Source: Buxus sempervirens (taxonomy: Eukaryota > Streptophyta > Magnoliopsida > Buxales > Buxaceae). Taken from it: DNA of 64,000 nucleotides. Of the stretch, positions 1 through 11,070 are shown in pieces (position 1 is the stretch's first letter; each line of letters starts with the position of its first letter). The notes below the pieces were generated by a model. That model was not told the origin of the DNA. It was given only the letters and a program-made list of their open reading frames with translations, and ran no database searches. The DNA lies in NCBI GenBank assembly GCA_947561395.2, contig OX387185.1, positions 23,751,866 to 23,815,865 on the forward strand, in the 5' to 3' direction. A program made the position numbers and the translations under genes.

Positions 1-1331
1 AATCTGGGGCAGGGATACAAGCCTGCTCCTCAAGCTCAGGGTCTGCATCTGAAATCACCAATACTGGGTGAGTTGCATCGCCTGTTTCTTCTGTAGGGCT
101 AGTTCCAGATGGAACTTCTACTGCAGCCCAATCAATAAAAGGTAGCTCTTCTGCTCCTTCTTCTTGGATGCCTTCTGTCATGGCAAAAAATGCTCCAATG
201 TCCTCAGAGAAATCACGCTCCTGTTCTGTATGTGGCCCAGGCCCACCCAATGCTTGTGGAGGTGGAACATATGGTTGCACGGTTGAGGACTTGGGTTTCT
301 GGAATGGGTTGACATTGTAGTATGGGGGTTTGGACTGAACCTCAAGAGGAGACAGCTGAATCATGTGAGAAAGCTTAGGAAAAGTTTCCCTGATGTGAGG
401 GAATTTCATGTCTTCCATTTCCCTCTGACTTCTCCATTTCCTTGGCTTGGACCCCAATCCTGCTCTGTGGACCATCTTCTTAATTTTTACTGGTTCTATT
501 CTTCCTTGCAGGTTAACCCCCAGACCTTTTCCAGGGTGAAAATCGTACTTTTCTAGCACATTCTTGACCATTTTCTCAGCACAGGTCAACTTTCCTTCTT
601 TTTCCTGATACTCCCCAGGTATAAAATTGACAGTTTCAAACTGGAAAGAGTGAAAGGCCATCTTGTCAGCAGTCATTTCCATGTTTATATAGGGTACATC
701 AGGGGACCACATAGGAGGAACCAAATTTTCGGCTAGGACAGTAATCACCTTTTGCCCTCTAATATATTTGAGTCTTTGGTGGAGGGTAGATGGTACAGCC
801 CTAGCTGTATGAATCCACGGCTTTCCTAGGAGTAGGTTGAAGGCTGCAGGTATATCCATCACTTCAAATGTGATGTTGAAAATATACGGTCCAATTGTGA
901 CCGGCAGTTCAACCTCCCCTAGGGAGTGTGTTTTATAGCTGTCAAATGCTCTTATGATTCTTCTGTTCTGTTTGATTTTGTTTTGCTCCAGACCGAGCTT
1001 AACAAAGGTTATTAATGGGTAGACATTGAGAGCCGACCCATTATCGATTAAGACCCGGGCTATCATGCAACCCTTACTGAGTACAGCTATGTGCAATGGG
1101 TCAACATGATGGTACCCTGTTGGGCTGATCTCAGTCTCTGAAAAAGTTATGACATTGTGGGATAATATTTGCCCAACCATCCGGCCTAGTTGGTCTGGTT
1201 CAATGTTTTTAGGCACATGGGCCCCCTGGAGTATCCTTAACAAGGAGTCCCTATGTTTTTCAGAATTTAACAATAGGCCCAGTATTGAGATCTGGGCAGG
1301 GACTTTGTTCAACTGTTCGACAACATTCAAC
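1..1331 (-). pseudogene. Tat element A protease and G-patch region (partial)
   Basis: This minus-strand frame stays open to the left edge, so its 3' end lies outside the window. At about 1025-1070 it encodes VLIDNGSALNV, the active-site motif of plant Tat-type Gypsy aspartic proteases (DNG in place of DSG or DTG). At about 490-565 it encodes YDFHPGKGLGVNLQG, which has the glycine pattern of a G-patch (D111) nucleic-acid-binding motif. Downstream is a low-complexity acidic stretch without a recognisable domain. It is separated from the upstream gag frame by a shift in an A-run at about 1331-1345, so it is called broken. RT, RNase H and integrase of this element should lie to the left of the window. 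Family assignment is firm; the G-patch call rests on motif shape alone. Confidence 0.75.
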
Positions 1332-1913
1332 TCACTCTTTTTTTTTTACCTTCATGAGGTCAGCAGCCTCACTGTTAGTTACCTGAGGGGCATCTTCCCC
1401 TACCTTGGCCTTTCCTTTATTTTTCTCCTCTTCCTTTTCCTTCTCTGTCTCCTTTTGTTTTTCTTCTACCGCTACACATTTTCCTGACCTTATCATAAGG
1501 TTCACTTCTTCCTTGCTTTCCGCTGCAGGGTATGTAGTGGTAAAAGCTTCACTGTAGTTCCATGGTACAGCCGATTCAGAGTAGGAAGGCTTGGGGACAT
1601 TTATCACCAAGGGAGGAAGTTTGGACTTGGATGGTGAAGTCTGAGCAAGGGGAATATTAACAACCAATGGTGGAAGTTGTTTTGGTTGGGGGGTTGCAGA
1701 AGTGACTGATGCACTAAGAGGGTCACAGTTTATGACCAAGGGTGGTTTAGACTGAATGGGTGAAAAATAGGTGGATGGGCTGCAATTGATGACCAACGGT
1801 GGTTTTGCAATGTTCATTTGGGCCATGAGGGACGAGACCCGGTCTAGAGATGAGTTAATGTTCTTTGTAGCACTATCATTCCCTTTTGAAGTTACATTTA
1901 TTTCTTCTGTCAA
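1332..1913 (-). pseudogene. Tat element A gag-protease linker segment
   Basis: This is the continuation of the gag polyprotein in another frame. It contains four spaced copies of a PPLVIN or PPLVVN motif in Pro/Ser-rich sequence, followed by a Lys/Glu-rich charged stretch near the end. I recognise no enzyme domain. It overlaps the end of the gag core by about 38 bases in a different frame, which points to a single-base frameshift near 1905. It ends at a stop created by a shift in the A-run next to 1331. In the intact ancestor it probably joined gag to protease. Its function as a spacer is inferred from position only. Confidence 0.6.
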
Positions 1914-3395
1914 AATACACTTTGACCGTTGTCCCTATTGGAGCAATTAACTGGGATGGGTCAAAGGTTATTTTATCAGAGAAAATTATCCCTATGACAT
2001 TAGAGGGGCTTGCCCCATGATGTTGAGGCAACGGGTTTTGGCCAATATTAGTTCTGGGAGGATTGGGAGCCCCTGTATTGAAAGACAGGGTATTCTGGTC
2101 CAGTAAATCCTGAATGGCATGTTTCAGAGGCCAGAACTTGTCGGTAGGGTGCTCGGGTGCACCCATGTGGTAATCACAAGTGGTGGAGGGGTCAAAATTT
2201 CTCCCCTTGGGTGCATTCGGATTGGGTTCTCTTAAAGTAATATACCCTGCTTGCAATAAGGTGGGTAGCAACTGAGGAGTCATTGGAATAGGAGTGAAAC
2301 CCCTATTTCTCCTTGCTGAAAAATAAGCGTCCTTTTCCTCCTTAGTAAAAACCCTTTTTTGGTCTGAAGGTGCTGCTGGAACATTAACCCTCATAGGGGC
2401 CTGGGTAGATGGAGCAGGTGAAGTAGGAAAATGAGCTGGTATGTTGATTTGTATGGGCTTGTTAGGGCCTGATGGTGACTGTACCATGTTCACCTCCCCT
2501 TCTTTCTTGTTCCCATTCTTCTTAATCCCGCTTCCTTTCTTCACATTGGGGTCTTGCTGACTGACCATAGCAGAGTGGTCAACTATCTTACCTGATCTTA
2601 TCCCGTCTTCAATTCGGTTAGCCACTTGGACTAAGGCAGCAAAATTAGTGGTGGTCTGACCCACCAAATGGCTGTAGAATGGTTGACCCAATGTGCTGAT
2701 GAAAGTGGAAATCATCTCCTGCTCTAGCATGGGTGGCCTAACTTGAGAGGCTGTCTCCCTCCATCTCTTGGCGTACTGTCTCACAGATTTGTCCCTTTCC
2801 TTGCTCATTCTCATTACATCGTACCTGTCTGGTACGATCTCTGAATTGAACCGGTATTGAGCTAGGAAGGCATCTGCTAGGTCCTTCCATCTTCTAATCT
2901 TTCCATGGTCTAGAGTAGCGAACCACCTCAAGGCGGTTCCAGTTAAGCTCCTTCGGAAGAGCTGGATTAGAACACCCTCATCTCGACCGAACTGGCATAA
3001 GGCACCACAGTACAGCTTCAGATGGCTCATGGGGCAACCAGTGCCATCATATTTATCTAGGTCTGGGCACTTGAACTTAGCCGGCAGGTTAACATTGGGG
3101 TATAGGCATAAGTCCTCAAAGTTGGTGCCCCCAAAGTTGCTCACCCCTTTTACTTCTCTAAGTTCATCTGGGATCATTTCTAGTTTGTGCAGGAACTTTC
3201 TTTCAACCTCTTCCCTTATCCTTTCCTTTTCCTTAGCCTTGTTTGACTCAGTTGTCTCATCCCTGGTCAGTATAGGTTCAGGGGTGGGTTCATAGACGGG
3301 TTCAGGAATTGGTTGCACTGGAGGTGGAATATTGATTTGGGGTGGAGGTGCAGGGTTGGAAGCGGATGATTGGTTCTGGGCCTGCATTTGTTGGG
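1876..3395 (-). pseudogene. gag: Tat element A gag core (capsid-like domain)
   Basis: The 503-codon frame (1876-3387) contains the retrotransposon gag domain. Recognisable blocks are the CGALCQFGRDEGVLIQLFRR segment, SLTGTALRWFATLD, WKDLADAFLAQYRFN and SVRQYAKRWRETASQV, all typical of Tat gag. Near the C-terminus is CDYHMGAPEHPTDKFW, which resembles the family's Cys/His knuckle with the last Cys replaced by Phe. Gag forms the cytoplasmic particle that packages element RNA. The frame is shifted relative to its N-terminal part near 3395 and to its continuation near 1905, so no complete product is expected. The 5' LTR, PBS and leader lie at higher coordinates. Confidence 0.85.
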
Positions 3396-3518
3396 CTGCA
3401 CTTGTTGGGCCTGCACGGACAATATGTTCTCTAACATTCGGGCTAGTCCTGCTACTTGTTCTTGGAGCAGGACAACATCTGGATGAGGAGCATCAGTTTC
3501 GTCTTCAATGGGATTCAT
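3396..3518 (-). pseudogene. gag: Tat element A gag N-terminus
   Basis: The likely gag start is the ATG at 3518, beginning MNPIEDETDAPHPDVVLLQE and followed by a Gln-rich stretch. The frame leaves the gag core frame at about 3395 inside a repeated CAGCCCAACAA-like stretch, consistent with loss or gain of one base. I prefer this start to the internal ATG at 3387 because the short acidic N-terminus followed by Gln/Pro-rich sequence is usual in this family. Confidence 0.6.
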
Positions 3519-3771
3519 GGCGCGAGCTATTGATCTGGTTAGAGGAGCTATGATTGCAAGCGTATTAGTACCTGGTCACAAAATAAAGGAAAAAATATCA
3601 GTGCCCAATTAATCTCATTCACATGCCTAGGAATGCCTATGTGCAAGCTGGGTGAACACGAGTTTAGATTTTTTCTTTATTTGCTTCTTTGTTTTTTTTT
3701 TTTTTTTGAATTGAATTGAATTGTTGGAATATTCTAGGGCTTCCAACAGGTCCCACAAAAAGAGAGATAGA

Positions 3772-4510
3772 TCTGAAATTCAAAGGCTTTCAGAGGCCCG
3801 GGGGGGGGGGGGGGGGGGGGGGTTTGAAAAAGGTCTGAAATTCAAAGGCTTTCAGAGGCCTAGGGATATTTTTGGAAAAGGTCTGAAATTCAAAGGCTTT
3901 CAGAGGCCCAAGGAGTTTTGATAAAAGTCTGAAATTCAAAGGCTTTCAGAGGCCCAGGATTTTTTGAGAAAAAGTCTGAAATTCAAAGGCTTTCAGAGGC
4001 CCAAAAGAAAAGGGTCTGAAATTCAAAGGCTTTCAGAGGCCCAAAAGATTTGAAATTCAAAGGCTTTCAGAGGTCCAAAAGAAAAAGGTCTGAAATTCAA
4101 AGGCTTTCAGGGGCCCAAAAGATCTGAAATTCAAAGGCTTTCAGAGACCCAAAAGAAAAAGGTCTGAAATTCAAAGGCTTTCAGGGGCCCAGAAGATCTG
4201 AAATTCAAAGGCTTTCAGAGGCCCAAGGTCATTTTGAGAAAAAGTCTGAAATTCAAAGGCTTTCAGAGGCCCGGGGATTTTGAGAAAAGGTCTGAAATTC
4301 AAAGGCTTTTAGAGGCCCAAGGAGTTTTTGAGAAAAAGTCTGAAATTCAAAGGCTTTCAGAGGCCCAAGGAGTTTTTTGAAAAAAAGTCTGAAATTCAAA
4401 GGCTTTCAGAGGCCCAAAGAGTTTTTAAGAAAAAGTCTGAAATTCAAAGGCTTTCAGAGGCCCAAGAAGTTTTTGAGAAAAAGTCTGAAATTCAAAGGCT
4501 TTCAGAGGCC
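3772..4510 (-). repeat. 17-unit tandem hairpin minisatellite
   Basis: About 17 units share a 27-bp core and are separated by 5 to 22 bp of A/G-rich spacer. Each core has inverted arms TCTGAAA and TTTCAGA around a 9-base centre. Unit spacing runs from about 32 to 49 bp, with one larger gap caused by the poly-G run. Most arms are perfect; a few units carry TTTTAGA or TTTCAGG as the second arm. In the element transcript this would form a string of identical 7-bp hairpins just upstream of gag. Confidence 0.9.
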
Positions 4511-4658
4511 TAAAATATTTTCTCCCACATTTGTTTTTATTCATTTATTTATTTTTTTGAAGCATTTTATTCAAACTCATTTCCCTTTATCATTATTTAA
4601 AGGTTAAAGGAATAAGATTTAGTGGGAAAAACTGATTAAAATTGAATTTTCCGCGGAA

Positions 4659-4789
4659 ACCGTATACACAGTACGGTCTAGCCCTGCCCGTATTCAAATT
4701 ATGAGCGAGCCGTGACCGTATGGAATCCACGGGCGAACCCAGCCCGTATAACTAATACGGACGAGCCCAGCCCGTGTATCAAATACGGT
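4659..4789. repeat. Tat dyad array 1 (5 units, exact 28-bp spacing)
   Basis: Five 19-21 bp imperfect palindromes start at 4659, 4687, 4715, 4743 and 4771, exactly 28 bp apart. The outer half-sites are CCGTA and TACGG (or CCCGT and ACGGG) around a variable centre. The spacers resemble CGAGCCCAG. Matching arrays occur at 7650, 12673, 13229 and 20653. Confidence 0.9.
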
Positions 4790-6028
4790 TTTACGGAGCT
4801 CTTTTATGTTTTCTCAGTTTTTTCACGGTTTGATCACTTTAATTGCTCATCCAAACATACGGTTCACCCAGTGCAGGGCTTCTAAACTGTCCCAAAGTGG
4901 ACCTTGACCTTTTTGCCAAAACACATGTTTAGGAGGGCACATGTACCCTCCAAATTGACACCATACTCAAGAATTTGGTACCCTTTTTGTTGCCCTTTGT
5001 ATGAACATTGGGTAGGATTGATTCTAAACAGAGTTAGAAACTCTTCCTATGGGCTGCACCAATTTTTAGAAAATATGCATATTTTGGAACCAATTTTATC
5101 TCGAACCAATGGACACCATGACACCCCTATGACATGAAAATAATGCAAAACAATAGGATTACCTTGTTACCTTGTTTACCTTCAATATGGCATCCGCATT
5201 ATGCCTTGGTTTGTAAGCCATGCACACGGCCTTCCCACAATCATACAAACCCATATCCCCACGTAATTGTGTACTTTAGCCAAAAACGTGTAACTCCACC
5301 TTCAAGCTTAGGGGTTTTGGGTTTTGGCTTAATGGCAACTTAGCACTCAAGCCTAGTGATGACCAGAATCCTAGATCCACGTTATCATCACATCATTAGC
5401 TCAAAGTTCTAAGGTGAATGTTTTCACTTTCGCTTTCCAAAGTATCGACCTCGTTGCGCCAAGCTACACACATTCGGGTTCAACTTCCTATAGGTTAAGG
5501 ATAGGCTGTGTAAAAAAATAAAATGTGCACAGTGCATTGTAAAAATAGGGTGCATTCACAACGTCCCAAACCCTTGCCACTCTTTTCGTAGCCATGCATA
5601 AACAAACCAAGGCATAATATGAAAGCATATTTAAAGTAAACAAATACACAAAAAAAATCCTATAGCACCTAAAATATGCTCATAAAAAAATCATCTAATC
5701 ATGCAAACATATGATCATGTTATACATCCAAAAACGCATCATGGAGATCATGCTGAAAATTAAAACATGCTATCATAAAAATATAGCAAGAAATAAACAT
5801 GGTTCAGCAAAACGAACTTCCCCTACACATGTTTGTAGAAACAATCCTATAAATCAAAATTAAGCATGTTTCTACCCCCATGAATTCTTAATCAATAATT
5901 CAGATTTAAAACGTATCCCATATGCTTAAGAACACCAAACTGCAAGCAAAACAAAGACATGCTAAAGAATACAAAATAGCAAGCAAATCAAAAACATGAA
6001 CAAACACCAAAAGGGCTCAAATCCACAA

Positions 6029-6047
6029 GTCCCCAGTAGAGTCGCCA
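6029..6047 (-). other. Primer binding site of Tat element A
   Basis: On the minus strand TGGCGACTCTACTGGGGAC lies two bases inside the LTR end. It fits the arginine-tRNA-type primer site I recall for Ogre/Tat elements (usual form TGGCGACTCTGCTGGGGA). Its position identifies 6050-7855 as a 5' LTR with its interior to the left. Confidence 0.8.
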
Positions 6048-7435
6048 GTTGTGAGACATGGAAAAAATCAATCTCCAATGACTTCCTCTATCATCACACG
6101 GGATTGAATAAAACAAAGAGTCGCCACCATTCAATTTAGGTGTGAATGGACACCAAAATATTAAATAAGCACAAAAGGCAATTTTAGGGTAAAAATAACC
6201 CTCCTAAAAAAAAAACAACCAGAGATGGGTAAGGGGATTAGGTTATGAACAGGGGAAGGTGTTAGGCACCCCTATTCATCCACACAAAGTGGTTGCCAGG
6301 TATTGTTCATGTTTTACAAAGAAGAAAGGCTTGCTATAAAAATCACAAAAAATCACAAAAATATATGGTTTTTTTCATATGAATAGTCTGATTGATCCAG
6401 AACTTTCAAATATGATCATGCCATTCCTAGGGTTTCATGATCAAAACAAAATTGAGATAAAATCAAATAAAATCAATTTAAAGTAAAAAATCCAAAAATC
6501 TGGCTTCAAGTCAAATTCTAGAAATCTAGAAAAATATGATTTTTATAAAATATTTCAAAATTGAACTTGAATAATCCAGGACATAGATAAAGTCTAAATT
6601 TCACATTAAATCAAGAAATAAAAACTAAAAATACCCACGTAGATGAAGAACATCAAAAAGGGAGAATTTAGACCGTAGGGTCTTCTCTCAATAATGAAAA
6701 ACGATTTGAAAACCACATCATGAAACCCTAGAATTTACTTTCAGGCTTCTAGATTTAGATCTACCATATTGATCATGATAAATCCAAGATCTTAGCCTAA
6801 TATCACAAAAATCACGAAAACAGTGCTGTATGTGCAAATATGTGGAAAATCCAAATTTTATAAAAAAGTGGGGATCTCATGCTATAAATATCATGGATTC
6901 ATGTAATTCATTCAAATTCATCATTAAAAGCATTAAAACATGATCAAGATATTTAAAGCAGCCACATCTCACAGATTAGAGCACATGGGGGTCTACCCTA
7001 CGGATCCACCTGTTCTCTTTTTCCCTAGCTCTCTCTTCACGTTTTACGGCTAGAGAGGATTCTTGAGGTACTTGGAGATAGGTTTGGTGATACAAACAAA
7101 ATCAAAGGCTTTATTCTAAAAAAAAAAGAGAAAAACAGATATGCGGTTCTATTCTAGGGAATCCACCTGTTCTCTTTTCCCCTAGCTCTCTCTTCACGTT
7201 TTACGGCTAGAGAGACTCTTGAGGTACTTAGAGGCAGGTTTAGGAATACAAGATAAAGGATATGGGCTTATTCTACAGGAATAGAGATGATCCTATTACA
7301 TCTAGAATTGAAGACAGAAAATGAAAGGGAAAAGGGACTTACCTGGATTGAGCAAGCAAGGCAGCAGGGATTCCTCTTCTTCTCTTGGAGCTTCTTGGAC
7401 TTCAAATTTTCGTGGCCCTTAGCTTGAGAATCTCA

Positions 7436-7449
7436 CCTCTATTTATAGG
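7436..7449 (-). promoter_or_regulatory. TATA box of LTR A
   Basis: The minus strand reads CCTATAAATAGAG, a strong plant TATA box, about 410 bp into the LTR and about 200-300 bp downstream of the dyad array. LTR B has the same motif in the same place. Confidence 0.8.
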
Positions 7450-7649
7450 CAAGCACAGGGGCAAGGCTGGTCCAGAAGGATATATCCTGATCCTCAGGAT
7501 AGAGTGAAAAACAGAGATAATGCCCATCTATAGCCAACCAAGGTGGCTTCAGCGAATAAAAGACATAATTCGCTCATTTAAAGGGATATTGGACTAAAGA
7601 CAAAGCTCGGAAATCAAGAGAAGAATAAAACTCGCACGAGTCTTTAGTG

Positions 7650-7751
7650 ACCGTAAATCATTTACGGTCCAATGGTGCCCGTATTACCACTACGGGCGCA
7701 CCTAACCGTAGAGAAATTTCGGGCACGACCGGCCCGTAAATAACATACGGG
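7650..7751. repeat. Tat dyad array 2 in the U3 of LTR A (4 units)
   Basis: Units start at 7650, 7678, 7705 and 7733 (28, 27, 28 bp). The first is a perfect 19-bp palindrome with arms ACCGTAAAT and ATTTACGGT. The array lies upstream of the LTR TATA box, where enhancer elements normally sit. Confidence 0.9.
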
Positions 7752-7855
7752 CAAAGCATGCCTTGTCAGTTTTTATGCATTTTTGACCTGTTTTAAGCTT
7801 TAATTACATGTTTTTATTACTTTGTCATTCTGTAGTGCAATTTGGGGTGTCTACA

Positions 7856-9107
7856 CTTCGCAAAGCCGACCTCTTCAGACTGGGCGAGGCTTGGGAAGAT
7901 TATCTCATCAGATGCTGCTCTTTCATTATAGAAAAGACTCCATGGGGGCTTAGGGGATCTCACCCTTCATTTGCTAAAAGCCTTCCACTGGGGATTTTGG
8001 GGGTTATTATTCTCCGTTTACTGAAGGAACTCCACCGGGGATTTTGGAGAAGATGTCCGTCATCCCACTTTCTCTGTACCTGTGAAGGCGGGAAAAGACA
8101 ACATGTTAGCCGTGGACTAGCTGGGGAATGCAAAACACCTTTCTTATTCTCTTCTTGCTCTGAGCCTTTTGTCCATTACAGCTAGAAGTGGCCTCTGCCA
8201 AGGTCAAGAGATTATCAACTCAGGTTAGTAGCTCAATGTGGAGCTCAAAACAGTTAAGCAGAGCAATTACAGAGAAAACAGGTGTGTTAGTATGTGCTTG
8301 TGTCTGCAATATCAAAGAAATTTCCAAGGTTAGACGGGATTTGGAGTGCTTGGTATTTTTAGTAGCATTGTCATCACAGGTCACTGTGAATTCTTTAACT
8401 CAGGCGCAACTTGCCGGTCTGGACCCCTCAGATCTGTGTATCTTTCTCATTTTACTGTCTGCCATTGTCACTACCTTTTCTGTACCTTGCTTTGATCAAT
8501 CTGGATGTGCTCGGTTCTTTCTCTCTCTCTCTCCTTTTTTTTGGGTGACTAACCACATAACAACCTTTTTCGGGTTTTCGCTGTGTCCAGCCTTTCTGGG
8601 AAGCTCTGAATTCCGTCACGGTTGATGACCGCAAACTCAACTGTTTGCCTTGATCATTCTTTTTGGGATCCGAGAGGTCTTAGAGATAGGACGAAATGTA
8701 GGCTTGGTCTTGGTTATGAAAGAAAGGGTAAGTGGCTCAAAAAGCTTATTTATTTGGGTTTACAGAGTGTGCTACTTTTATTGTTGGTGGGACTTACATC
8801 CTGGCTTATTTGTACCTCTGTTTTTGTTGGGTAAACATTTCCTCATTTTTTGTGTTTCTTTCTTTTTTCTTTCTTTTTCTATTGCATTTTCTTTTTTTTT
8901 TTAGGTTTTTCCTGGGCAAGGACGCCCTATTTCTTTTTTTGCTTTGCCAGGAATGCCTTGTTTGATGTGTAGAACACTTGCAATGGGTTGAAACAATTTT
9001 AAGGCTCAAGATTGTCTAACTAGGGGAAAATTTAAGGTGCTTGGAAGGATTCACAGTCTAAAGGAGAGTCAAGGATGGCCTCTCTTCATTTCCCAATCAA
9101 AATGATC
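7856..9107. other. 3' region of older Tat element E
   Basis: This lies between the integrase end of element E and the insertion point of LTR A. Part of it (about 8600-8760) resembles the region downstream of pol in element B (about 23250-23390): both hold an ATTCCGTCA stretch and a TTATGAAAGAAA...GGCTCAAAA stretch. On the plus strand some short segments have splice-like borders, for example ATTACAG before 8182 and CAG followed by GTTAG near 8223, with a coiled-coil-like peptide between them. These may be remnants of an antisense accessory gene like those of element B, but no domain can be named. T-rich tracts fill 8840-8940. Confidence 0.45.
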
Positions 9108-9605
9108 CTAGGCGTAGTACAGTTTGACTACGTTTGCATTTATCGGCTCAGGAAAGATTGCTCCGTCCATTTGTTGCAAGATAAGTGCTCCTCGGGACAA
9201 CACCTTGTGGACTACGAATGGCCCTTCGTAGTTTGGCTTGAACTTTCTTCGGTTGTCCTCTTGATGGGGAAAGATTCTCTTTTGTACAAGATCTCCCACT
9301 TTGAAATGTCGTGGCTTCACCTTCTTGTTGTAGGCTCGCGCCACTCTCTGTTGATAGAGTTGGTCATGGCACAAAGCCTTGATCCTCTTTTCTTCCAAAA
9401 ATTGCAACTGGTCAAATCGGGACTCTTCCCATTCGATATCACTGATCTCAGCTTCCTTCAGAATTCTGAGTGACGGAATCTGTACTTCCACAGGGAGGAC
9501 TGCTTCCATTTCGTATACCAAGGAGAACGGAGTTGCTCCGGTCGATGTTCTAATCGACATCCGGTAGGCGTGCAGTGCATACAGTAGCTTCTCGTTCTAG
9601 TCTCT
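9108..9605 (-). pseudogene. pol: Tat element E integrase C-terminal part
   Basis: The 9108-9560 frame carries the conserved block STGATPFSLVYEMEAVLPVE, followed by RVARAYNKKVKPRHFKVGDL and FKPNYEGPFVVHKVL, the C-terminal region of Tat integrase. It ends at the usual ...VKLYYA terminus. Between 9560 and 9624 the frame has stops (the residue before NEKLLYALHAYR, for example), so it no longer joins the catalytic core. Homologous to 23678-24200 in element B. Confidence 0.85.
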
Positions 9606-9623
9606 GTAGGTGACCGCCATTTT

Positions 9624-10919
9624 CTAAAGTATCTTCTTCAGATTCTTGTTGGCAGCCTCTACTGCTCCATTCATCTTGGGCCGGTACGCCACGGAGTTTA
9701 GATGTCTAATCTTTAGATCTTCATACATCCTTTCCATGTCCCTATTATTTAGATTCTTTGCATTATCAGTGATGATCGCTTCTGGAACTCCGTAGCGACA
9801 GACTATATTGTTTCTGATAAACTTGAGCACATGAGATTTCTTCACATCTATGAAGGACATGGCCTCTACCCACTTGGTAAAGTAATCGATTGCGACCAAA
9901 ATGAAACGATACCCGTTCGAAGCCTTTGGATGAACCTGGCCTATCATGTCAATCCCCCAGATGGCGAATGGCCAAGGTGATGTCATGGAGTACAGCGTAT
10001 TCAACGGTGCATGAATGTTGTCTGCATAAATCTGGCAGAACTGGCATTTCCTGACATGAGCGTAGAAGTCTGCTTCCATGGTCATCCAGTAGTAGACCAT
10101 CCTTAGAATCTTCCTTGCTAGCATATGCCCATTCATGTGTGCGCCGCACAACCCTCCATGGACTTCCTCGATTAACTTCTGTGCCTCCTCTTCTTTGACA
10201 CATAGCAATAGAGAGTCGTTGTATGACTTCTTGTACAGCCTACCTCCACTGTAGAAGCACTGCCCGGCCAACCTCTGAATAGTTCGCTTCTTTGCAGCCG
10301 AGGCACCTTCTGGCAGAATTCTGTCTCTTATGTATCTCTCAATGTCCGCGTACCAAGGCTTTTCTTCGGGTGTGCTTTTCTCGACATTGAAGCAGTAAAC
10401 AGGGTAACGCCAAATTTCTATCTCCAATGGTTGTACCCAAGTATCATCCGTGATGGTGGCCATTGATGCTAGCGTAGCTAGTGCATCCACAAATCGATTC
10501 CCATCTCGTGGCATGTAGTCGAATGTCACGCTCTCGAATTGCTCTTCCAATTCCTTGACTAGTTCTTGGTATGGTACCAACTTCACATCTCTTGTCTTCC
10601 AGTCTCCCATCACTTGGTAGATGATAAGACTTGAATCACTGAACACTTTTAGCTCTTGTATATGCATCTTGATTGCTGCTTGCAAGCCTAACACACATGC
10701 TTCATACTTGGACATGTTGCTAGTGCAATCAAACATGAGTTTCGCTGCTATCGGGTGATGAACACCATTTGGGGAGATTAGCACTGCTTCGATCCCCTTT
10801 CCATTTACATTGACTGCCCGCACTGCTCTGATCCCCTTTCCATTTACATTGACTGCCTCGTCAAAGAACATCTGCCACTTGGTGTCCTTCGGGTCCTCTG
10901 TGGCCTCGGTACACGTCAC
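9624..10919 (-). pseudogene. pol: Tat element E archaeal-type RNase H and integrase core
   Basis: The N-terminal half holds the second (archaeal-type) RNase H of Tat elements: MFFDEAVNVNGKGI, YEACVLGLQAAI, FSDSSLIIYQVMGDW and a C-terminal FVDALATLASM. The integrase zinc finger follows (HGGLCGAHMNGH and CQFCQ), then the catalytic core with GIDMIG, TDNAKNL and GAVEAANKN giving the D, D and E positions. A 39-bp in-frame tandem duplication (28-bp copies at 10791-10818 and 10830-10857) repeats part of the first RNase H strand. The reading frame breaks near 10920 and at 9624, so this is decayed. Confidence 0.85.
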
Positions 10920-11070
10920 ATCTTCGTCTGGGAAGTGAGTCAGGAGCGGTTGGTAGTCTGGCAGGGATGCTCTGCCAGGTGATCTGCTATAGCTTGTCCT
11001 TTTATTGCCTTTCTAATCGTGTAGACAATGTCATACTCGGACAAAAGGCCTTGCCACCTGGCAACCCTAC
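10920..11070 (-). pseudogene. pol: Tat element E, end of first RNase H
   Basis: The minus strand encodes ARWQGLLSEYDIVYTIRKAI and KGQAIADHLAEHP, the usual end of the first RNase H of Tat elements, with a one-base shift near 10960. The coding sequence stops abruptly at 11070, where LTR B of element B begins. RT, protease and gag of element E are not in the window. Confidence 0.8.

Larger units (their letters stand above)
3519..6028 (-). other. Tat element A leader (untranslated, about 2.5 kb)
   Basis: This lies between the primer binding site and gag of element A. I find no credible gene; short frames at 4904-5343 lack any recognisable domain. It holds a tandem hairpin minisatellite (3772-4510), a run of 23 G (3800-3822) and a 28-bp-spaced dyad array (4659-4789). 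On the minus strand a CTTTAAATAATG stretch near 4592-4605 lies downstream of that array and could be a weak TATA box, which would make this an internal promoter for gag. That last point is speculation. Confidence 0.6.
6050..7855 (-). repeat. 5' LTR of Tat element A (LTR A, 1806 bp)
   Basis: On the minus strand it begins TGTAGACACCCC and ends ATGTCTCACA, with the PBS directly after it. It aligns along its length with LTR B (11071-12879). It contains an internal direct duplication (units from 7004 and 7161, 157 bp apart), a TATA box and a dyad array in U3. The right flank (from 7856) has no polypurine tract, which agrees with a 5' LTR that inserted into the 3' end of element E. The other end is outside the window, so the target duplication cannot be checked. 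Confidence 0.9.

Noticed and set aside
3800-3822. Run of 23 G as a G-quadruplex or functional site
   Set aside because: A homopolymer of this length in a minisatellite is easily a slippage or assembly artefact; the same applies to the C-runs at 43192-43207 and 63448-63461.
3721-4607. Plus-strand frames across 3721-4607 (Lys/Phe-rich repeated peptides)
   Set aside because: They only translate the hairpin minisatellite; the same peptide repeats appear in several frames and there is no start context or domain.
4659-4789. 28-bp periodic repeats could suggest a CRISPR array
   Set aside because: The repeated part is a degenerate 19-bp dyad with 7-10 bp conserved spacers, not an exact repeat with unique 30-40 bp spacers, and the setting is a plant retrotransposon.
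7808-8625. Plus-strand frames at 7808-8185 and 8188-8625 as genes
   Set aside because: No recognisable domain, odd composition; at best one short exon-like piece is noted in the element E 3' region.
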